Assembly (NCBI GenBank): GCA_030998225.1
Contig: JAPYXD010000484.1
Location: 1-64,000 of the forward strand
Source: Diplolepis rosae
Lineage: Eukaryota; Arthropoda; Insecta; Hymenoptera; Diplolepididae
Reading direction: 5' to 3'
Length of the DNA stretch: 64,000 nt
Both the position numbers and the translations under genes were made by a program. This document shows, piece after piece, positions 23,138 through 35,155 of this stretch. Within the stretch, counting starts at the first letter, position 1, and each line of letters starts with the position of its first letter. The notes beneath the pieces are model-generated. The model was not told the origin of the DNA, did not search any database, and was given only the letters and a program-made list of their open reading frames with translations.

Positions 23138-23560
23138 ATGTTACGTCAGAAAAGCAATACTTCTCTTCTTTGAAGATTTCCTCCATTTATGTTAGGATAA
23201 GAAGGATCCTCTCTAAGGGATGAGGAATAGTCAGTGAACAAGAAGGGTTGATTATATAAAATATATTTATTATCATAAAATTAATGTTAACTAAGCACCA
23301 TGGAAATGGAAAATATATATAAGATTTAAAGTTGGATAGTTGATTCTTTGATCCCAGTTTGTCGATAAGATTCTTTAAGGCGATTCCCCTTCACTTTTTA
23401 CTGTCGTATAACTCGGCGTCGATTTTACTGAATTAGAACTGGACCAACTTGCAGTGAAAAATCTGATGAGACTGGACTAGACTGGACTGAACTCCAGGTA
23501 TAAAAATTACGAGACTGGACTGACTTCTTTTGGAACTTTCGCTTTTTATTCTATTTCTGA
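23138..23560 (-). mobile_element. Truncated gypsy LTR, tail-to-tail with the previous one
   Basis: TGTTACGTCAGAAAAGC through AGGATCCTCTCTAAGGGATG to TTTTGGAACTTTCGCTTTTTAT matches the R/U5 half of the LTR family on the minus strand. It lies 38 bp from the 3' end of the plus-strand LTR. U3 is missing. Confidence 0.8.
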
Positions 23561-24053
23561 TACCAGAATGTTGCTACCCGTGCAGAAATTGCTCATTTTG
23601 GTCCTGATTCCCGACGTGACCCCGATCGGGTTTCCCTGACGTTGCCCTGATCATGGCTAGTGATGTGGTTCTGGTTGGTGCCACATCGAGCTAAATCTGA
23701 ATCAGTTTAAGAATTAAAATTAATTTAATTTTGAATCACTCCCTGTTCTAATAAGTGAATATTCAACTAATATGGAGTGAAGTGACTAATCTAAAGTTAA
23801 ATTAGTCAATTTCAACTTATAAGTAATGTTATTTGGCTCTAAATAATGAATCAGTGACATTATTTTCATTAATGCTTCGGTGATATTTTCTACATACAAT
23901 TACCTAAATTCAACTAATTGTTAAGGAATTTAGTATTGGAAAATGAGTTTATTTTAGCCATATTTACTGAGTAGTTTCGAGATTTGCATAATAATAATTT
24001 GAAAATCTGTGATCGAATCGATGATTAAGACTGCCGCCGGCGCGGCGCCTATT
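23561..24053. other. Unannotated
   Basis: No gene recognised. The TGAATCAGT word occurs near 23700 and GCCGCCGGCGCGGCGCC near 24033. Confidence 0.4.
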
Positions 24054-24115
24054 CCAGTGATCCCAGAAGGTGGGAGCTGGCAGCCCCCACCATGGATCTC
24101 TGGCCAATTGCGACG
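24054..24115. mobile_element. Partial copy of the 26.5-kb hAT-type MITE
   Basis: CCAGTGATCCCAGAAGGTGG and GCAGCCCCCACCATGGATC match the left half of the MITE at 26526. The right half is missing. Confidence 0.7.
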
Positions 24116-24670
24116 AGAATAAAAGTTTTGCCATCACGAAAACTTTTTTGTATTATGGAAAGATGCACCGCTGAAAATCTGGCAGTTCAAATAAATTATA
24201 CAAGTTTATATAAAAAGATTTTATTTTTTGTTTCGATTGTATTTCTGAGATAAAAATTAACAAACGATTGGTATTTTAATAAATATATCAATAACCTATA
24301 ATAAGAAATAATTACGAATGCTGACGATGAAGATTATGTTGAAGGAGAACATTTCAATCAAACAATTGAAGCTAATACGCCAGATAAAATAAAGTTTGAT
24401 GTTCTTAAAAACTTTTTTTCTTAGGGAACTAAATTTTAATAATATTTTTATAAATAAAACACTAAAAGGGGCCTGGTCACACTTAGTTGCTCGCTTAGCA
24501 GAGCAACGTTTGGAATTCCGGGTAAAATACAGCGGTATTTTTCCTGAATAAACAAATTTCACTATTCTATAATCAGTTAATTGTTGCAGCACGAGGAACT
24601 GCATTATAGAATACTAAATACACTGGCGTTTAGCAATTTCAGGAATAAAACTGTTTGCGCAACAATAGAC

Positions 24671-25625
24671 ATGGAAACCGAAATTAGTGACTCTCACAAA
24701 GGCATATTAAATCCTTTCCTCACCGACATAGCTACTCCATCAGAATCCACCCTCTTCTCCATCCAAGACTCCAATAACCAACTCAGCGCGGTACTTGATC
24801 AAATAAGACTTAATCAAGAGATTTCAATAAAAGAAAATGAGAATAGATAAGAGTAAATTCAAAAGTTAGATTGGAAACACGACCCTGAAACAAAAATAGT
24901 AACAGATAAGGATGAGCCGGACACTCAGAAGAAAGCAACAAAGTATATAGCCTTCAATATCGCTAAATGGCAATAAAGAAGAAATACCAAACGCTAGAGC
25001 GCTAGAAGAAGAGAAAATGCGAGCAAAGGACGAAATCTCAATAATAGGATTTCTAAATGGAGAAAATGATATTGGTGTAGAAGAATTCATCAAACGTATA
25101 AAGAGAGCCCAACTGCGTTGCTCCCAACCACACGCTCTATTAGATATGATAATATCAGAAAGAATTCGCGAAAACGCAGAAAAGTCTGTTAAATTCATGA
25201 AAATCCACAGCTATGAAGATCTTGAGACAATTTTAAGAGCCAATGTGAAACCAGCACCATCTATCACATCTCTCAGAAGCAAACTCGAATCATGCAGACG
25301 GGGTAATAACGAAACAGTGCAATATTTCAACGTTAGATTTAAACAACTTGTTAATGAAATACGATACGGACTATTATCAAAGAGCATGAACCCCACAGAA
25401 AGAATGGCTAGACTAAAAGTGGAAGAATAAGATAATAATGATAGATACGTGTTAAACTTACGGAAACATATCGGTAGTCGAGTCAGCCTGAAAGAACCAC
25501 GAAACTTAGCACATGCGCAAAAATTGGCAGCAGATTCAGAATATTGCCCTCTTCGATTGAACGAAAATGACGTGCTATAAATGCGGCAAAATGGGCCACT
25601 TTGCAGCCCAAGGTTTAGTAAAACA
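24671..25625 (+). pseudogene. Gypsy element 2, gag remnant
   Basis: The frame starting METEISDSHKGI at 24671 is followed, after a stop at 24848, by another at 25017-25430. The second reads DIGVEEFIKRIKRAQLRCSQ and YLETILRANVKP-like capsid helices typical of gypsy Gag (here DLETILRANVKP). In a third frame, TCYKCGKMGHFAAQG (25570-25614) is a zinc knuckle in which the last Cys has become Gly. Gag would assemble the particle and bind RNA. The coding region is broken by at least one stop and two frame changes and is not functional. Confidence 0.75.
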
Positions 25626-25734
25626 AAATTTTCAAACTGTTCAATTTCAAAAACGACCCCCGCAGGTCCGGAAAATAGACGAAATAGACCACAAAAGATG
25701 TTTAGAAAACACGAGGTGAAAAAACTTACCGACT

Positions 25735-26062
25735 ATTAATTGATAGCGGGGCAGCAAACAACTTAATAAAATACAAGGTTTTCGATGGAAAAGATAAAGT
25801 TTTTGCATTTAATAAAAAATTCCGCATGGGAAATGATGAGCACACGTCTCATAATGCAGTTTATTTAATATTTTGGGGAAAGAAATCACTTTTCCATCTA
25901 ATAGAAGAAGATTTCCCTCTTCCCAAAGAAGCGATTATAGGCCTTAATTTCTTCCAAAAATATGACCGTTGTGCTATAACACCAAGATTTTTGATAATAG
26001 AAAAATGGAAAGTTCCCTTGCATTTTGAGGGAAACTTTATTGAAAAAATACATAAAAAATAG
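25735..26062 (+). pseudogene. Gypsy element 2, aspartic protease remnant
   Basis: LIDSGAANNLIK provides the Asp-Ser-Gly-Ala active-site motif of a retroviral-type protease, followed by EAIIGLNFFQKYDRCAIT, the usual I-I-G-x-[DN]-F block. It lies between the Gag knuckle and the RT in the normal gypsy order. A stop or frame change separates it from both. Confidence 0.7.
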
Positions 26063-26517
26063 ACAGAATAGAAATAAAAGAACCAAACCAAGATGTTTTG
26101 ATAGAAAACGAAGAATGTGTACCAGACGGCATATACCAAATTAATAACGAACAACTTAAAATCCCTTACTTTAACTATAAAAACCAACCAGAAAAACTAC
26201 TGGAGCAAATTAAATTTGAATGAATCAATTCTATACATTTACGATCCGTAGGCAACCCTCAGAAAAGGGGTGAAACAGCCCAGTAACAACAAAGATTAGC
26301 AGAACTTTCAAAACTATCAAAATTAGCATACATCGAGTCAAAAGAAAAAGAAATTATAAAAAGATCATAACAAAATACCAGGAAGTATTGTCACTTCCAA
26401 ACGAACCATTACCTCGTACAAATTTGACGGAACACAAAATCATACTTAAAACGGGAAAAATCATAAACTTAAGATCTCACAAACTCCCAGAAAAACACAG
26501 TTCTCGTTAGACGAAAC

Positions 26518-26695
26518 AAATGAACCAGTGATCTCAGAACGTGGGAGCTGGCAGCCCCCACCATAGACCCCACCAGCTCATGGCTTCTTCCTAGCTCGAC
26601 TGCCATAGGTTGGTTGAATGAAGAAAACACAATAAGCTCAAGGCATATATAGTGGAGGACGCTAGCTCCCACGTTCTGAGATCACTGAAATGAAC
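26518..26695. repeat. 8-bp target duplication of the MITE
   Basis: AAATGAAC occurs at 26518-26525 and again at 26688-26695, directly outside the MITE ends. Eight base pairs is the hAT target-site length. Confidence 0.85.
26526..26687. mobile_element. 162-bp hAT-type MITE
   Basis: Inverted ends CAGTGATCTCAGAACGTGGG, continuing AGCT, are near perfect, flanked by an 8-bp direct duplication. CAGTG-type ends with an 8-bp duplication are typical of hAT elements. It is inserted just upstream of the RT domain of gypsy element 2, so it is younger than that element. Confidence 0.9.
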
Positions 26696-27435
26696 TATTA
26701 AACAAGGGAATAATTAGAGAATCTCAATCATCATTCAACTCACCCCTATGGATCGTGCCAAAAGAGGGAGGAAAACTTAGAATGGTAATCGATTACCGAC
26801 AAATCAATAAAGACACTGATCAAGATGCCTACACCCTCCCCGTAATAGACGATATTCTAGATTATCTCGGGAGAGCGAAGTTCTTCTCAGCCTTTGATTT
26901 GAGTGCCGGTTTCCACCAGATCCCAGTGAAGGAATAATCCAAAAAATACACAGCATTTTCTACATCTCAAGGTCATTTTGAATACAATCGAATGCCTTTC
27001 GGCCTTAAGAACGCGCCAGCAACGTTCCAACGAATGATGGATAGACCTTTCCACGGATTGATTGGAAGCAACTGCTTCGTTTACATAGACGACATAGTTA
27101 TATTTGGGGAAACGATAGAAAAACATCCCAAAAACTTACAACTGGTATTAGAAAGTATAAAACAATTTGGACTACGCTTAAAACCAACAAAATGCGAGTA
27201 TCTGAAACCAGAGATAGAATACCTTAGTCATTTAATAACAGCAAATGGCGTAAAACCAATTGCAGAAAAACTTGAAGCTATTAAAAACTTTCATAAATTG
27301 AACACCATAAAATATGTACAAACCTTTTTAGGTTTAGCAGGATACTATAGAAAATGTATCAAAAATGTTTCAAGTATCGCCCGACCCCTTACTAAACTGA
27401 CAAAAGAAGGTTTATCTCACATTTTTGTAGCCTGA
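26696..27435 (+). pseudogene. Gypsy element 2, reverse transcriptase remnant
   Basis: One frame encodes the RT palm: LRMVIDYRQINKDT, FFSAFDLSAGFHQIPV with the first catalytic Asp, RMPFGLKNAPATFQRMMD, and CFVYIDDIVIFG with the YIDD box at about 27082. It continues into the connection region FLGLAGYYRKCIKN. A TAA at 26935-26937 interrupts it after residue K-E, and the frame ends at 27435 where an unrelated repeat begins at about 27423. RNase H, integrase and the 3' LTR are lost. The domain order is that of Ty3/gypsy. Confidence 0.85.
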
Positions 27436-28560
27436 GCACAGACTTTTCAATCAATAAATGAAATGTTCTACGGAAAGGAAAAATTTTATAATAGAAGTAG
27501 ATAAATTAAAAAGCTAAATATGTGTTCATTATAGTATCTTCATATGAACATGTAAATATTTATCGATATCAAATTTCATATAAAAATTTTTGTTTTAAGT
27601 GTTCAAATCTCGTTACAATTTAAATAGATCATATTGACGAGTTCAATCTTTTCAATTAAATATTTTGTAATTTTTAATTTGTCTGTTTATCTCTTCTTAA
27701 TGGAATATACTTAACACATAATTCTCTGTTTTTATATTTTTTAAATGTACGAATATTTAAGAAATTCATAAGTATTTCACCTTTTTATGAAACTTAAAAA
27801 TTTCCAAATAACGCTTTGATTGACAAAGCTAAAAATTTGTCAATAATTGATCTATTGTATTGTAAGTTTAAATATAGGACGACTTAAAATTTCACAATGG
27901 CATTATTTTTCAAGTACTTAAACCTTTCTTCAATTTTGAGAATTCTTCCCGAGGTTAATTTTAGGTGAGTGACTATTTTTTTTTTAATTAACAAATTTTT
28001 AATTCTAAATTTGGCTCATCTTGTAACATTGTAAAAGGATTTTAAAACTTCAAAGCAAATTTATTAATTTAATTCAAAGTCAATAAATATTTAATGTTTG
28101 AAATAGAAATATTAAGTGAAATTCTTAAGCTCTGGGAATAAACTGCTTTAATTACACCATTTTTTTTCTCTGTAAAGCAACTCTATTTTCAAATTAAATG
28201 TCTCAACAAAGGTTACAAAAACTTAAGATGAAAATACTTTCATTATAAAATTTAAAATATAGATTTCAAACTCAAAATTTATTTGCCTAAAATAAACGTC
28301 TTGAAGATCTTGTATAGGAATAAAGGGAGATTTGAATCCTTTAAAAATAAACTTTCAGTAATATGTTGAACTTAATAAATGTCAAAGCTTAAATCAGGAT
28401 ATCAGTTGAAAAATTTTAAATCGCGTAAATTGAGTATTTCAATTAAAAAATTTCGTGCAAAAATATTTTTTTAAAAATAAGGCACATTAAATTACGATTT
28501 AAACTCCACATTCATAGATTCATGGCAGACAACTCAAAACAATGAAATGCCTTATTTTAT
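27423..28560 (+). repeat. Dispersed repeat family A, uninterrupted copy
   Basis: This AT-rich block is found reverse-complemented at 37790-38631 plus 47724-48320, where the 38.6-kb gypsy element interrupts it. It starts with GTAGCCTGAGCACAGAC, which is also an inverted end of a smaller unit at about 47853-48320. It carries the empty target site (AATG at 27744-27747) corresponding to the gypsy insertion. Another partial copy lies at about 36470-36760. It has no coding capacity. Confidence 0.8.
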
Positions 28561-28734
28561 AAATGTTGCGTTTCAAGATTGTAGATCTTTATGTAGTAAA
28601 CAATTTTGCAGCATAAATTTTTTTTCGTATTTCGGATAATTTAACTGGAAAGTGGAATTTATATTTACTGTATTTAGATACTGTAACTTTTCTAATTTTA
28701 GTTTAATCGAACAATGTCAATCGGCTAATTAGTA

Positions 28735-28975
28735 GAGATTTATGCGCACTATCAGAAACCAGTATTGGAATTTTTGATTTTTTCATAAAGTTTCTTTCAA
28801 AAACACAAAAAATACTCATATTTTGAAAAATTTTGTTGGATGTGGTTGGTTGACGAACTTGTCCTTACTTTTTCGGCTCTGATAAAGTATACCAAAGCTC
28901 AATTCAATCAGGTAACTCTATCGAGAGTTATCGAGTATACGGCCTACAGGCAGACCGACAGACTTCTTCTCTACT
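28735..28975 (+). repeat. Partial copy of repeat family B
   Basis: GGATGTGGTTGGTTGACGAA and TATCGAGAGTTATCGAGTAT match the repeat copies at 45.6, 52, 61.3 and 63 kb. Only the CAGA-rich half is present. Confidence 0.75.
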
Positions 28976-29005
28976 TACTGTGAAGAAGCTGAAGCCAGTC
29001 CCTTG

Positions 29006-29197
29006 CAATTTGTAATAGTATATTACGTGCCTAGGCGCATAATGAGGGTTATTACGCGACGAGCGACAATGCTCGCAGGAGATCGATGCCGAGACAAAGC
29101 CGAGACGAAGCCGAGGCGCTATGAGTCCTGCGGGCATTATCGCGAGTCTCGTAATTACCCGAATTGTGTGCATTGGCACGTATACTATTTTATGTGA
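29006..29197. mobile_element. Possible short MITE
   Basis: AATAGTATATTACGTGCC near 29013 is mirrored by GGCACGTATACTATT near 29176-29191. The interior is GC-rich and contains repeated GCCGAGAC words. No convincing target duplication was found. Confidence 0.4.
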
Positions 29198-29447
29198 CTT
29201 TGGTGCGTATAAGAGTTTTTATGCGTACACTCAAATCTAATCTAGTATTCATCATGATTCTCGTCCATTGCACTTGATATTTCGCTACTAGTTCCGGCCA
29301 TTTTAATTTTCTCGATCTTGTGTAGTAGTCGCGGATTGTAATAGACGCATGCGTAGTTCAAATGTACAAGGCTTTTTCAGTATGGTGCCAACACTGTACG
29401 ATGAAGAATAAGAAGAAGATTACGCGACGGAGGCACATAAAAGATTT

Positions 29448-31374
29448 CACAGGCACACAAAAAAAACCAAGTCTCTGATATTTGAACGCGACACATATGT
29501 TCCCATGTAATTTGATCCGCTGATCACGAATCCGCGGTCCAATTGACCCCATGACATCTGGGTCAAGGGCATTTGAAGGTCAAAATTGAACACACACATT
29601 TGAGTTGAAAAAAATGACTAATCTTTATGTTTTTTGGGTCGCTGAATAATAATTCGAGGTCGTTTTGACCTCAAGTAGTAAAGGTCAAGGTCATTTGAAG
29701 GTCAAACGTGTTTATTTTGGAAATAATGCATTTTTGACTGCAGATTCTGAAAGAACGGAAAATTTTACGTCCAAAACTGTATTTTTTAATTTTTTTAATA
29801 TGATCCAAAGGTCATTTCAAGGTCATTATAAGTGGTGATGTGGAGAATCAATTTAATCACTGCAAAAATACGAAAATATGATTTCCTTTACCTAAACTAC
29901 TGTGGTAATATATTTTTGTGGTTGCTGGATCAGAATACGAGGTCTTTTTGACCCCATCACACCTGGGTCAAGGGCATTTGAAGGTCGAAATTGGGAAAAA
30001 TATCGTTTTAGTGGAATAAACTACTTATCATTATGATTTTTGGTTCTATGAATTCGAATTTGAGGTCGGTTTGATCTCAAGCTGTGAAGGTCAAGGTCAT
30101 TTTAAGGTCAAACTTGTTTATTTTGAAAAGAAACTGCATTTTTGACTCCAGATTCTGAAAGAACGGAGTAGTATCTATCAGTAATACCTATCTTGTGTCA
30201 GCACCCAGGGCACCTCCACGTGGTGACGGCGGAAACGGCTTTGTTTTTCTTGTTTGTTTTCCGGCTAAGCCCTGGGGTGAAGGCATGACGCCGTCATGGC
30301 TGGCACAGGAAAGTCTACGATGCAGGGTCTTGGATGCCCAGTATCGGCGGTTGGTCAGGGTGAGCAAGCGGGCCCGCAATCATCGTCATCAAGTGACCGC
30401 AGCTCTTTACTAGTTGGTGACTTGGCTAATAAGGAGTATGATGCTACAAGAAGAATTGAAGATGCTGCAAGCCACTTTTGTGGCACTGATAAAAATATTT
30501 TTTGTAGACTTTCGTGTGCCAGCCATGACGGCGTCATGCCTTCACCCCAGGGCTTAGCCGGAAAACAAACAAGAAAAACAAAGCCGTTTCCGCCGTCACC
30601 ACGTGGAGGTGCCCTGGGTGCTGACACAAGATAGGTATTACTGATAGATACTACTCCGTTCTTTCAGAATCTGGAGTCAAAAATGCAGTTTCTTTTCAAA
30701 ATAAACAAGTTTGACCTTAAAATGACCTTGACCTTCACAGCTTGAGATCAAACCGACCTCAAATTCGAATTCAGCGAACCAAAAAACATAATGATAAGTA
30801 GTTTATTCCACTAAAACGATATTTTTCCCAATTTCGACCTTCAAATGCCCTTGACCCAGGTGTGATGGGGTCAAAAAGACCTCGTATTCTGATCCAGCAA
30901 CCACAAAAATATATTACCACAGTAGTTTAGGTAAAGGAAATCATATTTTCGTATTTTTGCAGTGATTAAATTGATTCTCCACATCACCACTTATAATGAC
31001 CTTGAAATGACCTTTGGATCATATTAAAAAAATTAAAAAATACAGTTTTGGACGTAAAATTTTCCGTTCTTTCAGAATCTGCAGTCAAAAATGCATTATT
31101 TCCAAAATAAACACGTTTGACCTTCAAATGACCTTGACCTTTACTACTTGAGGTCAAAACGACCTCGAATTATTATTCAGCGACCCAAAAAACATAAAGA
31201 TTAGTCATTTTTTTCAACTCAAATGTGTGTGTTCAATTTTGACCTTCAAATGCCCTTGACCCAGATGTCATGGGGTCAATTGGACCGCGGATTCGTGATC
31301 AGCGGATCAAATTACATGGGAACATATGTGTCGCGTTCAAATATCAGAGACTTGGTTTTTTTTGTGTGCCTGTG
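29448..31374. repeat. Palindrome with two 871-bp arms
   Basis: Arms 29448-30318 and 30504-31374 are reverse complements of identical length with only scattered substitutions; the spacer is 185 bp. Each arm contains a roughly 415-bp internal duplication, seen in the repeated GGGTCAAGGGCATTTGAAGG and GATTCTGAAAGAACGGA. Each arm carries three exact TCAAGGTCA sites (29685, 29817 and 30091, and their mirrors). The inner 120 bp of each arm are GC-rich. The spacer has an open plus-strand frame rich in Ser and charged residues (LVGDLANKEYDATRRIEDAA) that I do not recognise. Apparent reading frames that cross arm and spacer occur in mirrored pairs and come from the symmetry. Confidence 0.92.
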
Positions 31375-31793
31375 TTTTTTTGTCTAATTTTCAATAAGAA
31401 AAGAGAGAAAGAAAATTGGTTCAATGAGAGCAATGATCCAGCCAAATTAATAGAAATTTTGTCAGATATAAAAAAATAATACCCTGTCGAGGATTTTTTC
31501 AGAATTGATGAAGGGGTCAAAGATGCACTTAAATCCAAGAATTGGTCAACCTACCCCTTTTGGAATTTCTGCCATCTCGGAATAAGGGGTGACTTTTGTT
31601 GTTTTGAATTATCTCCGTAAATATTGATTTTACGAAAAAATGTTACGATAGTCAATTTTAAAGAGATGAAAATTCCCACAAATTATGCAGTGAGATATTA
31701 TTTCATATTTGCATTATTTAGCATGCTTATAACAAATTTTGCCGAAAAGTGCAGTTTTTTGCATTTTTCCAATTTTAATTTTTTCCAATGTAG

Positions 31794-32768
31794 TGTTACG
31801 TCAGAAACGTAACATTTCTCTTCTTAAAAAATCTCCTCGTTTTATGTAAGGATCGGAAGGATCCTCTCTAAGGGATGAGGAATAGTCTGTGATTGAGAAT
31901 GGTTAATGATATAAAATATATTTATTGACAATTAAAATTATATCGAGTAAGCACAATGTAAATGGAAATTGAATTGAAATTTTAAAATACCCTCGTAATT
32001 ACCCTGAGTTATGAATTGGTTGATGATTAATTGAGTGCAGTAAAGCAAATGTGATCAGTTGAGTCTTCGTTGTAATCTTGAGATAGTTGCTGCTATATAG
32101 TAAATTCGTAGTCGAGACGGTTGATCTAGTTGATTCTTTGATCCCAGTTTCAAAGAGAATTTGAAAGGCGATTCCCCTTCACTTTTTAAAGTCGTTGAAC
32201 TCAGCGGCGAGTTAGAATTTGGGTTGGCTAGCGGTAGAAATCTGGTGAAGCTGAACTAGACTGACTGGATTGCACTCGCGGTATAGATTCGATGATACTG
32301 GACTCGCGTTGGTTACATTGTAGAAATCGGAGGTTGACTAACTAACTGAACTGACTTCTATTGGAACTTTAGCTTTTTATATAACTTTGAAAGGTCAACT
32401 ATGACGAGTAACATGTTATGACCAGTCACATGTTATTACGAATCACATGCTATTACCAGTCGCATGTTACTACAAGTTACATGCTATTACAAGTTACATG
32501 TTGTGACTGTAGTGTGTGCGGTAAATGCATGTAGTTGTGCGTTGGTACTGTAGGGCTTCATTCACTTTCTTTCTGGCTCAGTCGATTTGTTATTATGTAT
32601 GGGTATTATAACGACACATGATAATTTCATATTGATCATCCTATTGATCTGTAGATTTGTCTGTAACCTGCGTCGATAAAATCACACTCGCTGTAATGCT
32701 GTCTTGATCCCTTTATTGATTTCTTAATCTGCTTGTTACTTGTGGCGGTAGAGTCGCGGGACATGACA
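31794..32768 (-). mobile_element. Gypsy solo LTR with GTAG duplication
   Basis: Starts TGTTACGTCAGAAACGTAAC and ends GTCGCGGGACATGACA, the inverted form of the LTR ends at 38.6 kb. The 4-bp flank GTAG occurs on both sides (31790-31793, 32769-32772). The intact right arm of the host foldback reads through the point, confirming the insertion. Most of U3 is replaced by a short tandem array. Confidence 0.9.
32400..32515. repeat. Short tandem array inside the solo LTR
   Basis: About six copies of a 17-19 bp unit such as CATGTTATTACCAGTCA lie where other LTRs have 165-bp U3 repeats. Confidence 0.8.
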
Positions 32769-32869
32769 GTAGAAACGCTTTACATAAGAAATGTTGAACG
32801 TCCAATACACAACATTTTTCGTTTAGAGCTTTTTTTCATAACATTTTTTGCTTAACTTACACTACCGTC

Positions 32870-34144
32870 GGAAATTGTGCGCACGGTGCTTGTCATCGCT
32901 ATCAAAAATCACTGCTGACTTTTAACCACGATATCTCGGTGAAAAAAAGAGATAGGGCATTTTTAAAAATACAGTTGGAAAGCTTATGAAATTCCACGTC
33001 TAGTTATGCTCAATAAATATTATTTTGACTTTCTGAAAATAATACAGCTCGTGAGGAGTTAAAAAAAAAAATTCAAGATTTTTTCAAATTCTCTACCTCA
33101 ACTTCAACTTTTTGCATGACCTAGGAAAAATTTTTTCAATATCCGAAAATTATACAACATAAAGTCTAAAATCTTATCTTTAATTTAAGCCAAGAAAACT
33201 TAAAAAATATTTATGGGTACCCGAGATACGAATAAAAATGTTCAATCATATCTGAGTTGAATTTTAGTCGACGATCACGCTTCTCGGCAGGTTTGTTGCT
33301 CCCCCACTTAGTTGAGGCAGGACCGAATAGGCCACGCCCAAAGGTGGCGCTTATATTATATTATATGTATTTTTGATTCTTTTCATTAGTAATTTTTATT
33401 TCTAATTATTCTAAATTTAAAAAAATATTTATTGTTATTTGTGATTCTTAAAAATTATTTAAATCCAATATTATCCCCATATAAACGAATAGAACAATGA
33501 TATGTAAACATTTTTTATTTTTTAAAATTCTTATAAACTAGAACATTAATAAAAATTTTAATAGTCATTGTAAATATCAACTAAGAATAAAAGGAAAGGA
33601 AATAAAGGAAACACGTTCTTGGATCAAAGAACATATAAGAGAGCTCCACTTAACCGCCACCTTTGTGCGTGGCCTATTCGGTTCTGCCTCAATGAAGAAG
33701 GCGAGCAATAAACAGGCCGAGAAGCGTGATCGTCGATTAAAATTCAACTCAGATATGATTGAACATTTTTAATCGTATCTCGGGTACCCATGAATATTTT
33801 TTAAGTTTTCTTGGCTTAAATTAAAGATAAGATTTTAGACTTTATGTTGTATAATTTTCAGATATTGAAAAAATTTTTCCTAGGCCATGCAAAAAGTTGA
33901 AGTTGAGGTAGAGAATTTGAAAAAATCTTGAATTTTTTTTTTTAACTCCTCACGAGCTGTATTATTTTCAGAAAGTCAAAAAAATATTTATTGAGCATAA
34001 CTAGACGTGGAATTTCATAAGCTTTCCAACTGTATTTTTAAAAATGCCCTATCTCTTTTTTTCACCGAGATATCGTGGTTAAAAGTCAGCAGTGATTTTT
34101 GATAGCGATGACAAGCACCGTGCGCACAATTTCCGACGGTAGTG
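32870..34144. mobile_element. Second foldback element with ~480-bp inverted repeats
   Basis: Ends CACTACCGTCGGAAATTGTG and its complement are flanked by TA (32868-32869, 34145-34146). Arms run about 32870-33350 and 33664-34144, with an AT-rich centre and no coding frame. The right arm of the host element shows the empty TA site. The TA duplication fits the IS630/Tc1/mariner group. Confidence 0.88.
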
Positions 34145-35155
34145 TATCTAAAGCCTGAAAGCAACGAAATGCGGAAAACCTAATAGAAAAAATCATGCAC
34201 GACTTCGTGTTACACAGGCAACGCGTGAATATTGAAATTTACGGTTTTTCCAGGATCGACCAATGACTATTCGGATATAAATAAATCTAAAATCATATTG
34301 ATTGTCATAAGTATATAACACCACCACAGAGGTAGAATTTTGGGCGCGTTTCTTTATTTCTCGTCGGATAGATCCATTTTTCAGTCTTGAAAAAAATGTC
34401 CACGACTTAGTGCACGAGCAAGGAGAAAATATAAAAATTTGCGGGTTTTTCAGGTTTATTTTATCATCGACAAATTGAACGATGATAATATGAAAAAACG
34501 TAAGTCACCCCTATTTTGAAAATGGTGAAAATATCCATATAGGGGTGAGTTGACTGACTTTTAGATTTATTTTTATCCAAATTTCAGGCTCTATATGTGT
34601 TAAACAACAAAAGTTATGACGAAAATCTATAAACGAAAAGTGTTGTATATTGGACGCTTATCATTTCTTATGTAAAGCGCTGCTACATTGGCAAAAATTA
34701 AAATTGGAAGAAATGCAAAAAACTGCACTTTTCGAGAAAATTTGTTAATAACATACTGAATAATGCAAATATGAAAAAATGTCTCACTGCATAATTTGTG
34801 AAAATTTTCATTCCTTAAAAATTAACTATCGTAACATTTTTTCGTAAAATCAATATTTACGGAGATAATTCAAAAAAACAATAGTCACCCCTTTTTCCGA
34901 GATGGCAGAAATTCTGAAAGGGGTAGGTTGACTAATTCTTGGATTTATGTGCATCTTTGACCCCTTCATCAATTCTGAAAAAATCCTCGACAGGGTATTT
35001 TTCCCAATAATTTGAGTGGATCACAATGAAGGACGGATTTCTCCGCAAAGTTGATACGTACTTTTGCTGGATGAAAGGCTTGTAAACAAAGAAATTAGAT
35101 AAAAGCAAACAACGCAACCGTAAATCAAGATTTTTTATTCTTTCAAAATCTATAA

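Larger units (their letters stand above)
31482..34995. mobile_element. TA-flanked foldback element hosting two later insertions
   Basis: Inverted ends CCCTGTCGAGGATTTTTTCA are flanked by TA (31480-31481, 34996-34997). The left arm, about 410 bp, is split by a solo LTR (31794-32768) and then by a second foldback (32870-34144). The right arm, about 34590-34995, is uninterrupted and shows both empty sites. There is no transposase frame. The TA duplication suggests Tc1/mariner-type mobilisation. Confidence 0.85.

Noticed and set aside
24480..24535. Another hammerhead near 24.5 kb
   Set aside because: A TTGCTC...GAGCAACG stem and CGTTTGG are present, but neither CUGANGA nor GAAA core is found.
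30188..30634. Overlapping ORFs on both strands at the palindrome centre as genes
   Set aside because: They occur in mirrored pairs generated by the arms.
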